From positions 11,904,001 through 11,968,000 of the forward strand of contig NC_088316.1 in the NCBI RefSeq assembly GCF_910592395.1: a DNA stretch of 64,000 bases, in the 5' to 3' direction. The notes under the pieces were generated by a model that did not search any database, was not told where the DNA came from, and saw only the letters and a program-made list of their open reading frames with translations. The stretch comes from Lineus longissimus. Taxonomy: Eukaryota; Nemertea; Pilidiophora; Heteronemertea; Lineidae. The position numbers and the translations under genes were made by a program. Shown piece after piece: positions 1 through 8,056 of this stretch. Position 1 is the stretch's first letter, and every line of letters starts with the position of its first letter.

Positions 1-396
1 AGCCCAAGAAAAACGACTAAATAGATCTATGACTGTTAAAATGAATCTGAAACCCTTATTCGGACTTTGTCCTGAGAGCATAGCTCGATTCTTACTCTCG
101 AATTTCTGCATGTCAACCAGATCAGCTTGCCACTGTTGATCGATGTACGATACCATTGTCTTCCTGAAGGTGAATTTCTTAATGGCCGGTTTGTGTAGTT
201 GGTGAGTTGGTAGTGTTTCTAGAAATTCTTTCACTTCTTTTTGTTTAATAAGTTTTCCTGAGCTCTGCTCTCGTGACGAAGTCATATCTTCCTTGACCTG
301 TTTCCAGATTTTACTCAAAGAACTGTAAGCCACGGGACTCTCGGGGTTGTAGTACAAATCCCTTAGATACTGCTGTTTGTCATCCTTTACATTCAT
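1..396 (-). CDS. Polinton integrase, N-terminal part (truncated by window edge)
   Basis: Reading the minus strand from an ATG at 394-396 gives an open frame that runs off the window. It carries the Polinton integrase signature QWQADLVDM, with the first catalytic Asp, followed by the ILTVIDLFSRFSWA strand of the RNase H-like rve core. The family catalyses integration of linear element DNA into the host chromosome. The second Asp and the Glu lie outside the window. Between these two core strands sits an unusual 9-codon insertion encoded by the 27-bp module at 61-87. The start is 4 bp from the divergent ATPase start. Confidence 0.85.
   Translation of the reverse strand, partial: MNVKDDKQQYLRDLYYNPESPVAYSSLSKIWKQVKEDMTSSREQSSGKLIKQKEVKEFLETLPTHQLHKPAIKKFTFRKTMVSYIDQQWQADLVDMQKFESKNRAMLSGQSPNKGFRFILTVIDLFSRFSWA
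61..87. repeat. 27-bp double-hairpin module, copy 1 (inside integrase)
   Basis: A 27-bp sequence identical to 1606-1632. It contains two back-to-back mini-palindromes, GGAC-ttt-GTCC and GAGC-ata-GCTC. Here it lies in frame inside the integrase core and adds nine codons. Confidence 0.8.
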
Positions 397-403
397 TTAA
401 ATG
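394..403. promoter_or_regulatory. Divergent start palindrome CATTTAAATG
   Basis: A perfect 10-bp palindrome that supplies the start codons of both the integrase (minus) and the ATPase (plus), each in the context TAAATG. Four of the other start codons of this element are at 1571, 2370, 2664 (TAAATG) and 4034 (AAAATG). TAAAT(G) is the known initiator of poxvirus late promoters; that parallel is inference. It could also just reflect an A-rich translation start context. Confidence 0.5.
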
Positions 404-1021
404 AGTGAAGTATTTATTTACGAGCCACACAATATGTTAATTTCTGGTGTTACCAATTGTGGTAAGACATATTTTGCCCTTGACCTCTTAGAAAAGGAGT
501 ATCGGCACAAGTTCCAGAACATAGTCATTTTCTGTCCAACATATTTCAACAATAAGACATATGAAAGGAAATGGATTTACCAAGACAAGAACGTCTACAT
601 AGTTAATCCCGAAGCTGTGGCCAGTAATTTGGACCTTGTGCTTCAGTTTGCTACTCTGACCTTTGCTGGTTCTAACACATTATTCCTCATTGATGACTGT
701 GCTAATTTGAGAGACACAAAAAAGAAGGTGTCCGAGTTATGTAATCTTGCCTTTTCCGGCAGGCACTACAATCTCACTGTTTGGTTACTAGTTCAGAAGT
801 ACAATTCAGTTGTCAAGGACTACAGAGAGAACATAAGAATTTTAGTATTATTTTTTAATAAGGATGAATCAGCCATGAAAGATGCCTTAGAAGAAAACAG
901 TGTTATTCCTAAGGAGAAAAGACAGTACTACATAGAAGAACTTAAGATGAAAAAAGGATCAAAACTGATCATTAGACTACAACATCCATTTGGATTTACT
1001 CTTTCCCATCAAAAATCTTAG
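401..1021 (+). CDS. FtsK/HerA-type DNA packaging ATPase (Polinton A)
   Basis: A 206-residue protein with a Walker A motif GVTNCGKT at residues 16-23 and a Walker B motif LFLIDD at 94-99. These are followed by the conserved GRHYNLTVWLLVQ stretch at about 120-132, typical of A32-like packaging ATPases of Polintons and nucleocytoplasmic large DNA viruses. The family pumps element DNA into preformed capsids. Length matches compact Polinton ATPases. It is the only rightward gene of this element, starts 4 bp from the divergent integrase, and its stop lies 11 bp before a 19-bp hairpin tandem array. No disruption is seen. Confidence 0.88.
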   Translation: MSEVFIYEPHNMLISGVTNCGKTYFALDLLEKEYRHKFQNIVIFCPTYFNNKTYERKWIYQDKNVYIVNPEAVASNLDLVLQFATLTFAGSNTLFLIDDCANLRDTKKKVSELCNLAFSGRHYNLTVWLLVQKYNSVVKDYRENIRILVLFFNKDESAMKDALEENSVIPKEKRQYYIEELKMKKGSKLIIRLQHPFGFTLSHQKS

Positions 1022-1031
1022 TCCCGCTTCT

Positions 1032-1126
1032 GATCATCAGGACTGTGTCCGATCATCAGGACTGTGTCCGATCATCAGGACTGTGTCCGATCATCAGGAC
1101 TGTGTCCGATCATCAGGACTGTGTCC
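1032..1126. repeat. 19-bp tandem hairpin array, 5 copies
   Basis: Five exact copies of GATCATCAGGACTGTGTCC. Each unit can fold as GGAC-tgt-GTCC or, across the junction, GTCC-gatcatca-GGAC. The array lies exactly between the convergent ATPase (+) and membrane-protein (-) genes and supplies the last codons and stop of the latter. A bidirectional transcript-end hairpin is a reasonable guess; simple satellite expansion is the alternative. Confidence 0.85.
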
Positions 1127-1571
1127 GATCAGTGGTCTTAGTCTTTCTAACCCTAGTAAAATAATAAATTATTAATCCTAAACCACTAAGTCCTAGGATA
1201 ATCCATAGGTACTCGTATTTCTTCATTTCATCACTAGGTTGGTAGTAATCACTTAATTGTGGTCGCTGAGGTAGTACAATAGTTCTTTCTGGATTTAAAT
1301 GATTGTAAACAGTAAGTGCTGAATCAGTATTGTTAAAATCAATAGAAGCGTCTCTTTCTCTCTTTAATTCAAGATTAACAAAGTCAATAGTACTCTTTCT
1401 ATGCTCCTCCCATTCGGTTGAAGCTTTTTGTAATTGCTCCTGAGCCAAATCATGTCTTTTCACTTCATCTTCATAACCGTTTTTGTCTAGTGACTTGAAA
1501 AGGTAACCGGATCCAGTGAATGCTAATCCACTGATTATTGCAGATCCAAATAACATACCAATGCCAGCCAT
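1113..1571 (-). CDS. Two-TM membrane protein of Polinton A
   Basis: A 152-residue protein. A glycine-rich hydrophobic segment spans about residues 3-24, a charged coiled-coil-like stretch about 30-75, and a second hydrophobic helix about 121-138, followed by a basic tail. Its place between the ATPase and the penton suggests a virion-associated or internal membrane component; no enzymatic motif is seen. The last residues (about TDRTQS) are encoded by the hairpin array at 1032-1126, so the native C-terminus may have been replaced. Start context is TAAATG. Function is not established. Confidence 0.65.
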   Translation of the reverse strand: MAGIGMLFGSAIISGLAFTGSGYLFKSLDKNGYEDEVKRHDLAQEQLQKASTEWEEHRKSTIDFVNLELKRERDASIDFNNTDSALTVYNHLNPERTIVLPQRPQLSDYYQPSDEMKKYEYLWIILGLSGLGLIIYYFTRVRKTKTTDRTQS

Positions 1572-1593
1572 TTAATTTCAACGAATTTTAATT

Positions 1594-2370
1594 TCAATGA
1601 TGTGTCGGACTTTGTCCTGAGAGCATAGCTCGAGTTAATACCAATTGGTACTGTACATTATGACCATTAAGATCGATGATGTCACCTTTTTCATCAGTTA
1701 AGAGAATATTCAGCTTATTGAATCTTGGTTTACAGGGAATTGCTATTGGTTTCTCAAATGTGTATGCTATTAAATCTCCAAAATTAGCTTCCTTTATTGG
1801 TCTTGTGGTTAGCACATCAGATGCTTCACCATTACTTAATACACTATTAGATTCGATTATGTCACAGTGAAAAACAAAATGGTTAATTGGTCTAAAATTG
1901 ATGGGTTTCTCGCTTACAACATCATCCTTACTTTTATTGTCTAAAGGGTAAGGCCATTCTGATTTCATGCCAAATAATTCATTACTTTTACCAAGAAAAT
2001 AGATCTGATAATGCGCCTTATTTTTTCTCTTTAGGAAGTGTAAGATGGCCTTACCTGTTGGTTCTTCAAGGTCAAATCTGACAGCACCTCGACTCATACT
2101 ATTTTCTTTCAACTTATCCGCAAATACTTTTGAAAAGCTTTGTAGGTCATAGAGACCATCTGGTAGCGTAATCTCTGCCACATCAAACCCCTTAACTTTG
2201 ATTCGGTTATTCTCCCTGGCTGCACTTATGTTGTAGAATGTACAAGGTATTACTGCAAAAGTTAAAGTGATGCTACATGCATCTTGAATTTCAGTCTTGA
2301 GATTGACTGTTAAATCACTTGAACTCTGATCTGGATAGTCACTTGAATCTATGTTCATTATAGTAACCAT
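1594..2370 (-). CDS. Penton / minor capsid-like protein (Polinton A)
   Basis: A 258-residue, mostly beta-type protein. The N-terminus has the D-S-S-D-Y-P-D-x-S-S-S-D-L-T-V-N pattern, followed by a stretch enriched in short hydrophobic strands and the LPDGLYDLQSF motif near residues 69-79. The pattern matches single jelly-roll penton proteins of virus-like transposons, which form the capsid vertices. It is located just before the capsid gene cluster, as expected. The C-terminal residues RAMLSGQSP are encoded by the 27-bp module at 1606-1632, so the tail looks acquired. Assignment rests on pattern and context, not on a search. Confidence 0.6.
   Translation of the reverse strand: MVTIMNIDSSDYPDQSSSDLTVNLKTEIQDACSITLTFAVIPCTFYNISAARENNRIKVKGFDVAEITLPDGLYDLQSFSKVFADKLKENSMSRGAVRFDLEEPTGKAILHFLKRKNKAHYQIYFLGKSNELFGMKSEWPYPLDNKSKDDVVSEKPINFRPINHFVFHCDIIESNSVLSNGEASDVLTTRPIKEANFGDLIAYTFEKPIAIPCKPRFNKLNILLTDEKGDIIDLNGHNVQYQLVLTRAMLSGQSPTHH
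1606..1632. repeat. 27-bp double-hairpin module, copy 2 (3' end of penton gene)
   Basis: Identical over 27 bp to 61-87, in the same orientation, and read in the same frame into the same nine residues. It forms the end of the penton-like ORF just before the start of the next gene. Confidence 0.8.
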
Positions 2371-2427
2371 TTACTTAAGCAAATTTTCGTTTTCAAATTT
2401 ACCTTTTATCAAATAAGTAAATTATTC

Positions 2428-2664
2428 TTACTTCATAATATTTCTGGGTAGGATTCCTTGATCGTAAAGGTACTCTAATGTTCCATTACTAATAGCTACA
2501 GTTCCGCCCAGTTTAAGAATTTCCTCTAGGTTGGCCTGACTTGGGGGACCAATATTGATTCTCAAGAACCTTTTCAGTAACATAGAGTAACCAATTGTTG
2601 TTGATGCCAACAGTAAACTTTGATACAGTGTATTTATGATATCTTTCTTTCCTGGTGTATCCAT
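2428..2664 (-). CDS. Small conserved membrane protein (Polinton A)
   Basis: A 78-residue protein with an amphipathic or hydrophobic helix at about residues 9-29 (LYQSLLLASTTIGYSMLLKR) and a C-terminal YLYDQGILPRNI motif. Proteins of this size and shape recur beside capsid genes in Polinton-like elements, but the function is unknown. It starts in a TAAATG context, and an upstream ACTAGTAAAA element (2683-2692) is shared with the capsid gene. Confidence 0.6.
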   Translation of the reverse strand: MDTPGKKDIINTLYQSLLLASTTIGYSMLLKRFLRINIGPPSQANLEEILKLGGTVAISNGTLEYLYDQGILPRNIMK

Positions 2665-2682
2665 TTAATTACTTAGAAAATC

Positions 2683-2692
2683 ACTAGTAAAA
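2683..2692 (-). promoter_or_regulatory. TTTTACTAGT upstream element, copy 1
   Basis: On the minus strand TTTTACTAGT lies 18 bp before the small membrane gene start. The same 10-mer lies 13 bp before the capsid gene start at 4048-4057. A shared late-gene promoter element is inferred. Confidence 0.4.
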
Positions 2693-2709
2693 CTCATTTA
2701 TCTAGTATT

Positions 2710-2794
2710 CAGTGCTGGAGCGAACTTTGTTCTTGCAGCACCTCAGTGTTGGAGTGAACTTTTGTTCTTGCAGCACCTCAGTGCTGGAGTGAAG
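2710..2794. repeat. 34-35-bp tandem hairpin repeat, 2.5 copies
   Basis: Copies lie at 2710-2743, 2744-2778 and 2779-2794 (partial). Each has GAAC-ttt(t)-GTTC and GCAGCAC/GTGCTG mini-hairpins. It lies at the 3' end of the major capsid frame and contains that frame's second stop. Same design as the modules at 61, 1032 and 1606 but a different sequence. Confidence 0.8.
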
Positions 2795-4034
2795 CAATCT
2801 GAGAATTCTGAATGTTAACCTGGGCGTCAGAAACCACGAATATGTGCATTTTGTATGGTCCCTTTCCAGATTTCTTTGTAATAGATAATTGAATACCATC
2901 TTTTGTGTTCTGGAGCTTCTTTCATGATCCGTGTAGACGATTGTCTTCAGAAGTTCTCAGGTCCAACCATAAACCATAGTGATTAGAATCACCATAGTAT
3001 TTCTCCATTGTCATGTTACAGTCATGAGTTTTCTTCAAATCTTCAGACATAAAATGTTTCTTGATCTCCTCCCATTGATCCATCATTCTCATTCCTTCTG
3101 GGAACACCTGATTGGCAACACCCTCTATTGTGATCTGCACTTTACTTATGTTAGGGTTTTCAAACTTCTCTGAATCTCTAGCTCCATCTACATAGTCAGA
3201 CACAAATAGTAACAATAATCCTTTAATAGACATTCTTGGAAAGTTGATGTTCTCATTAATTAGTGTTTCATTAGTAGTAACATTGACTGTCTTAAAATGG
3301 TCTACCCAATCATAAAATATTGAGAATCCAGAATTGTACTTGTTACTCAATTGACTAGCAATCATTTTGTTGGTTACGGTGTCATATTCAAAACAAATAT
3401 TCTCTAGTTTGTAGCCCATACTTGCTGTGGTTGCGGTAACTATGATCTCTTCTTTTGGTGCTAATGTGATTTCAATGATAACATCTTCTTGAATTGGAAA
3501 CTTGTAAAATGGAGCATGATTTTGGAATAGTTCAAAATCTAACGGTATTTTGTACTTCTTGTCAAACACTTTCTTTAATGTTTTTTCATTAGCTGTTTCT
3601 CCAGTGACATCAGCTTCAGCGACTCCTGATCTTAATTCTCTAAGATTTTCTGATTGAATACCCTGAAAAACTCTATCATTTCTTTCTTCTTCTGTTAGCC
3701 ACAGATCTTTAAATGTAGAATAATGACTGTATTCGTCAAGGTCAAATATCTGCTCTGTTCCCCACTTAACCACCATCTTTGAAATCAGGTTTCTACCAAG
3801 ATTATTTACAACACTATTTTTAGAATCACCAGAAATGGTTACATCAGCAGACAGATAAAGAGATTTAGGTACAAAGAATGTATTCTCTCGCAATGCCGGT
3901 ATTCTAACATACAATGTTTCTTTGGGGTTAGCAGATGAGGGGTTATGAGTAATGATATGATGCTGCCTCTCAGCTTTCAAACCAAGTGGAATCTTATGTG
4001 CCCTTTCGGTATTTAATAAATATCCTGTTGCCAT
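2778..4034 (-). pseudogene. Major capsid protein (double jelly-roll), one in-frame stop
   Basis: The minus-strand frame from the ATG at 4034 encodes 370 residues, beginning with a region containing VRIPALRENTFFVPKSLYLS. It has the size and strand-rich character of the double jelly-roll major capsid proteins of Polinton-like elements, which form the icosahedral shell. It stops at a TGA (2922-2924) just after a Gly-Ser. The same frame then stays open for 47 more codons to a second TGA at 2778-2780, and that stretch looks like genuine capsid C-terminus. So a single nonsense change probably truncates the gene. Start context AAAATG; a TTTTACTAGT element lies just upstream. Confidence 0.7.
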
Positions 4035-4047
4035 TTTCTATTTATTT

Positions 4048-4057
4048 ACTAGTAAAA
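4048..4057 (-). promoter_or_regulatory. TTTTACTAGT upstream element, copy 2
   Basis: Same 10-mer as 2683-2692, placed 13 bp before the capsid gene start on the minus strand. Confidence 0.4.
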
Positions 4058-4490
4058 TTATGTTACATTTTCCAGGCAAAATTAAGGCCTCTAAAATCCA
4101 CTTGGTTCCACAGTAAATAGAAATACTACAGGTGGCGCCACATGGTGTCAAACTGGTACATCATTCCCCTTACTACACAGATAAACCACCGCATCTAATC
4201 CCTTTAAGCAGAATTACATGTATTTTTGACTACCGGTAGTTCAAAAATTCCCGCCCATGACGTCATCACCTAGCTCATGAAGAACTGAACAACTCAGTGT
4301 CACCAGGGCACACCAGGGTACATGTGAATGGACACAGTCGTCGTCAACTAGGGCCTCCCAGTGGTTGTCTGCAAGATGAATGAAGATTTCAGTTACGCAC
4401 AATCTCACCAGATGGAGGAAGTGTGACGTTAACATCATGTCTCCATGGACAGAATAACATTTGCCTTTAAACCATAGTGATATTCAGTTG
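4058..4490. other. Spacer beyond Polinton A; no gene seen
   Basis: No convincing ORF. Holds a GTGGCGCCAC palindrome near 4134. This may include the unresolved terminal inverted repeat of Polinton A, but I could not match it to the other end. Confidence 0.4.
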
Positions 4491-4587
4491 TACAATGACC
4501 ATATCAGATGTTGCAATCATTAATTATTTGTGCTTGCAAATTACAATGGCCATATCAGATGTTGCAGTCATTAATTATTTTTGCTTG
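4491..4587. repeat. 51-bp direct repeat, two copies
   Basis: 4491-4541 and 4542-4587 share TACAATG, ATATCAGATGTTGCA and TCATTAATTATTT blocks with few differences. A local tandem duplication. Confidence 0.7.
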
Positions 4588-4599
4588 TCAAAGACATGA

Positions 4600-4736
4600 A
4601 AAGGCCTATTGTGTCTTAATGCGTTTATCCGACAGAATTTTCGAAAATATTTTCGGAGCTGAAAATTATTTTTGCGTCGTTAAAATAATTTCTCGAAATT
4701 CTGTCGGATAAACGCATTAACGAACAATAGACCTTT
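4600..4736. repeat. Hairpin MITE-like element (~137 bp)
   Basis: Terminal inverted arms begin AAAGGCCTATTGT and continue through TTAATGCGTTTATCCGACAG. The right arm is the near-perfect reverse complement, ending at 4736. Only about 50 bp lies between the arms. There is no coding capacity, so it would be moved by a transposase encoded elsewhere. Confidence 0.75.
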
Positions 4737-5098
4737 GTAATACTTTGGGACGTGAGTATTGTTTGGTAACATATGTTACCATGTACATGCAGACTCTGTC
4801 AACAATATTTTCAATAGATTCAAGCAACAATGATTAATCACTGTATCAGCTGTCTTGTAGGCCTACAGCATTTATTGGAATACGCTGGGACTGTCAAGAT
4901 GTGCGAACTTCAAGGGTTCATTTCTCTGCTATTTTTTAACGGATATTTGCAAATGAGGTATCCTTGGAAAGATATTAACGTGTACTTTCTGTTGGAATAC
5001 AGTAAGTCATGATTAAATTAACCCATTGAACTCTAGTATTCCCTCACCATTTCATTGACCATTTCATTGCAACGCTTCACTGGGAATCTCATGAATGA

Positions 5099-5230
5099 TA
5101 GAAAGTGTATATTGCGGTGGATGGTTCTTTGGGGGTTGTAGGCTTATTTGGGGCAAAAGACCTGTAAGGTCTTTGGTCAAAAGGGCCTAAAACATAACCT
5201 AGTTCCTACCACCGCAATGTACACTTTCTA
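5099..5230. repeat. Short inverted-repeat element (~132 bp)
   Basis: The left arm TAGAAAGTGTATATTGCGGT is matched by the reverse complement at the right end (one mismatch), with about 85 bp between. MITE-like; no target duplication identified. Confidence 0.65.
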
Positions 5231-5254
5231 AAGTACAGTTGTGTTGTTGTCACT

Positions 5255-5713
5255 ATGAGAGCACAATTCTCCTCTGATGTTTTGAAAAAGAAGCCCCATG
5301 ATTTGGGGTGGAGCCGTTCACTAAAGTCTACTGCGGCATCAGACATGCATTATATTAGTAGGCGAAATAAGAGTTGCCGATGTCCAGATTTTGCCTTGAC
5401 TTCGATCAAAGATGTATTAGAACGTGTCTGTCATTTTGGGAATCTCTGCCCCCTATGTAGAGTCGACTGTCCCTGTTGGAAGACGATGCTAAGAGCTTTT
5501 GCACTACCTGATCTTTTATTGTTTTCGTTGCAATCATTAGTCAGCAAACAATTGATAAGAAAGAACACATCTCCTGATGAAAGAAAGAAAACACAAGAGA
5601 AGAGTTACTCTATCCTTCGTTCGGGTTTACAAATAGATCTTGTCGCCTATCGCGCCATACAAGATATATTCTGTTTCGTGCCAGAGGAAGGGTCTAACTA
5701 CGTCAAAATCTAA
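5255..5713 (+). CDS. Unknown 152-residue ORF, left end of Polinton B
   Basis: I do not recognise this protein. It has a Cys-rich centre (CRCP, then CHFGNLCPLCRVDCPCW around residues 59-75) that could bind zinc, and a basic C-terminal half. It lies 70 bp before the penton gene, on the same strand as all Polinton B genes, so it is probably the first gene of that element. It could also be a chance ORF. Confidence 0.4.
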   Translation: MRAQFSSDVLKKKPHDLGWSRSLKSTAASDMHYISRRNKSCRCPDFALTSIKDVLERVCHFGNLCPLCRVDCPCWKTMLRAFALPDLLLFSLQSLVSKQLIRKNTSPDERKKTQEKSYSILRSGLQIDLVAYRAIQDIFCFVPEEGSNYVKI

Positions 5714-5784
5714 CTGAGACAATAGCTAGACGCCTACCATTTACTAAGAATATTTCAAGGATAGCTTACTTTAATCGTGACCAA

Positions 5785-6860
5785 ATGGAGGAGCAGGAAC
5801 AAGATACGTATATCGTGTGCCCTCAAATACGCCCGTACAAAGGGGAAGTCGGCCCAACACTAGTTCGAATTTTAGGATTCCTTTGGCGAAGCCGCTCGAT
5901 TTCACGATGTCGCCTTTTGCATACGAATGTGGCATCGCGGAGGTCTACTACGCACATTCTTGGTCGAGCGAGATCAACGTTAAGAGGTGTACTTACCAGA
6001 TAGCGCTGGCAGATTTAAACGAACCCGACAAAGCGCCCGTATTGCTTGATGCCTGCGCGCAGAGCGAAAAATGGGTCTCGTCAATTGAAGATTTGATAAC
6101 GGCGCTAAATAGACAGAAACCAGTTCAGTGGAGCGGTGATTTTCTTCTCACGCGGGGCCAACACGTAGCCATAAAACTGAGACACGGCGAAGCCATTTTG
6201 ATGGACACTTACTTAGCAGAAGTGCTCGGTTTTGCGAAGGCGAAATATTTTCACGTCGATGGAAAAATTATTATACCCAAGAGTAATTCTGAGGCTAAGA
6301 AAACGACACCAGTACACACTGTTGTCAAAGACAGTATTGGGGGAACATTCGGCCAAGGAAACCCAGTGACGGCGGGCCCTCTTGTGGGCAAAAAAAGTTC
6401 CGAAGGAGGGAACACCGATCGCACTTTTACAAGCGATGATTTTGGCAGGTCAGATGAAAGTATGGATGATGATGATGATGATGATGATACGTCTAGTTTA
6501 CAAGGAGATCAGGCAGCCGTGAATTTACCACCTCTGTCAAGGCGTTTTTATCGCGTTGTAGCGGAACGAAAATGTGATTTGATGTCCTCGAAGTATGCAC
6601 TATTCTTTTACTCGAATTTAGTAAAGCCAACACAAGTGGGAAACGTTTTTGTCCCCTTGCTACGAACGATACCCACACGCCCGGAAGAACACGGCAAATA
6701 TCTCTCCAAATCGTTTGAAAGAATACGCTACAGACCCCTGAGTGCAAAGTTTTTTCAATTCATAGAAATTAACATTTGCGACGATATGCGAAATCTAATC
6801 GATTTTAAATTCGGTAAAGTCATTGTGACATTACACATTCGACGCCAGCGGCGCCACTAG
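5785..6860 (+). pseudogene. Penton / minor capsid protein (Polinton B), frameshift near N-terminus
   Basis: From about 5817 the frame reads PSNTPVQRGSRPNTSSNF and then the AEVYYAHSW region. This is the hallmark N-terminus of Polinton single jelly-roll penton proteins, which cap capsid vertices. The C-terminal IRYRPLSAKFFQFIEINIC and FGKVIVTLH strands are also typical. No ATG exists in that frame before the motif (an in-frame TGA is at 5778-5780). A good ATG at 5785 is in another frame and reads a short acidic leader into the same point, so a one-base loss around 5815-5820 is likely. The middle is linker-like, with an eight-Asp run at about 6465-6488. Confidence 0.75.
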
Positions 6861-6951
6861 ATGAAAGGCAGACGAGAGCTAGATTACCCGTTGGCCTTGT
6901 AAATAGCACAAATCATAAAAAACCCAGGACAGAATCATTTTTAAGCGACAG

Positions 6952-7416
6952 ATGGAACGTCAGGGCTCTATCACAGAGGGAGAAGAAATTAACGTTTACA
7001 CGTATCGGTTGAGTGTTCGCGTCACCCTCCGCATATCAGCACCCATCAACGCACGGTTGCAAAAAATATCGCTTATTAACTTCGACGCGGAAAACCGCAT
7101 CGATCTGACTTCAGAACAAGCCCAAGAGATGCTGTGCATGAGTGAACAGTTAACAGATGCTTTTTCGCGCCAACACCATTCAGACGAAGAATATTACTAT
7201 TCGCTCCGTGCAGTAGGACTGCTTGTTAATTTCACCAGAAGGAATAGGCTAGAAATACAAAGCTTGGACAAGTGCCGCCGAATTTCACTCAAATTGCGTG
7301 AATTTCGAAACCTTTTAAGAGCCTACGGTGAAGTTCAGAGAAAATTGCATTTCGTAGGTGATCATTTGAACCAACAAGAAGAAATCGAATGTCCTTTTTG
7401 CACACCAGACGCCTAA
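6952..7416 (+). CDS. Unknown Polinton B protein, 154 residues
   Basis: Not recognised. The N-terminal half has alternating strands (VYTYRLSVRVTLRIS) and the C-terminal half is helical and basic (RRISLKLREFRNLLRAYGEVQRKL). It ends in a CPFC pair that might bind metal. It overlaps the next gene by 28 bp, which supports a real coding unit within the element. No disruption seen. Confidence 0.5.
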   Translation: MERQGSITEGEEINVYTYRLSVRVTLRISAPINARLQKISLINFDAENRIDLTSEQAQEMLCMSEQLTDAFSRQHHSDEEYYYSLRAVGLLVNFTRRNRLEIQSLDKCRRISLKLREFRNLLRAYGEVQRKLHFVGDHLNQQEEIECPFCTPDA

Positions 7417-7897
7417 ATCCGTCGGATTTTATCAAAGCTTTATATTCAAACATCATGCGGCGTGTTATTAATATCTCTTCGCTCAATTTAAGTAATATGG
7501 GCTTTCGAAATCTCGAAGGGTGGCTGTTAGCATCTCGTCGACACGTGTACATCGGACGAAATTTGACGCATTATCTGGGAGATTCGGAGATATTGCGCTG
7601 TGGCACGAATAATACGAATATGACTGCAGAAGAACAACGCAAATGTCAGAAACGCTTATTTCAAGCCATCTGGGATGGCAGAATCCGTACATAATTGACG
7701 AAAATACCAGCCGAGAACGCTCTTTGAGGTTTTATAACGAGTAAGCTTACATACGGCGGAGAAATCTTCTCCGTTACATTCACAAATTGTCGCATGCAGT
7801 TCTGGGCTGTTGGTGCAAACCAGGGCGCTGCCACGGAGATCTATTGAAAGCATTGCACGAAAACGAATGCCCTATTTGCAGGTCTGTTGCATACTAA
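7389..7897 (+). pseudogene. DUF4326-family protein, frameshifted and interrupted by a stop
   Basis: The N-terminal part (7389 frame) reads LNPSDFIKALYSNIM and RHVYIGRNL, the N-terminal hallmarks of DUF4326 proteins found in many Polintons. The rest of the family signature lies in another frame: NPYIIDEN at 7682-7705 and LGCWCKPGRCHGDLL near 7799-7843, ending at TAA 7895-7897. So there is a frameshift around 7655-7680, and the downstream frame has a TAA at 7742-7744. A CPIC-type pair follows the CHGD motif. The molecular role of DUF4326 is unknown to me. Confidence 0.75.
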
Positions 7898-8056
7898 GTC
7901 AGAAATAGTTGCCCGAAGTGATCACCAGGCCATCTGCAAACACAAAAAGGAATTAAAGTGATAGAGGTTGACGGAGACGATACCCGTTTGCGGCAGGACG
8001 GCTTGAAAATTAGTGATTTTCGAGGTCTATTTTAGGACCTCTTTCTCTCTCTGATA

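Larger units (their letters stand above)
1..4060. mobile_element. Polinton/Maverick-like element A (partial, cut by window start)
   Basis: The block holds the core set of a Polinton: a retroviral-type integrase, an FtsK/HerA packaging ATPase, a single jelly-roll penton-like protein, a double jelly-roll major capsid-like protein and two small membrane proteins. This combination is diagnostic of virus-derived Polintons. The polymerase and protease are not in view and presumably lie before position 1. The integrase and ATPase are divergent and everything else is on the minus strand. I could not identify the terminal inverted repeat. The right limit is set after the capsid gene start and is approximate. 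Confidence 0.85.

Noticed and set aside
1032-1126. Regular 19-bp repeat resembling a CRISPR array
   Set aside because: There are no spacers, the units are directly adjacent, and the surrounding genome is animal.
2702-2899. 65-codon minus-strand ORF
   Set aside because: Out of frame with the capsid gene, whose own frame stays open through the same DNA to 2778. It also reads through the hairpin repeat.
6465-6488. Run of Asp codons as a disease-type repeat or microsatellite expansion
   Set aside because: It is a short GAT run inside the acidic linker of the penton-like protein, and acidic linkers are common there.
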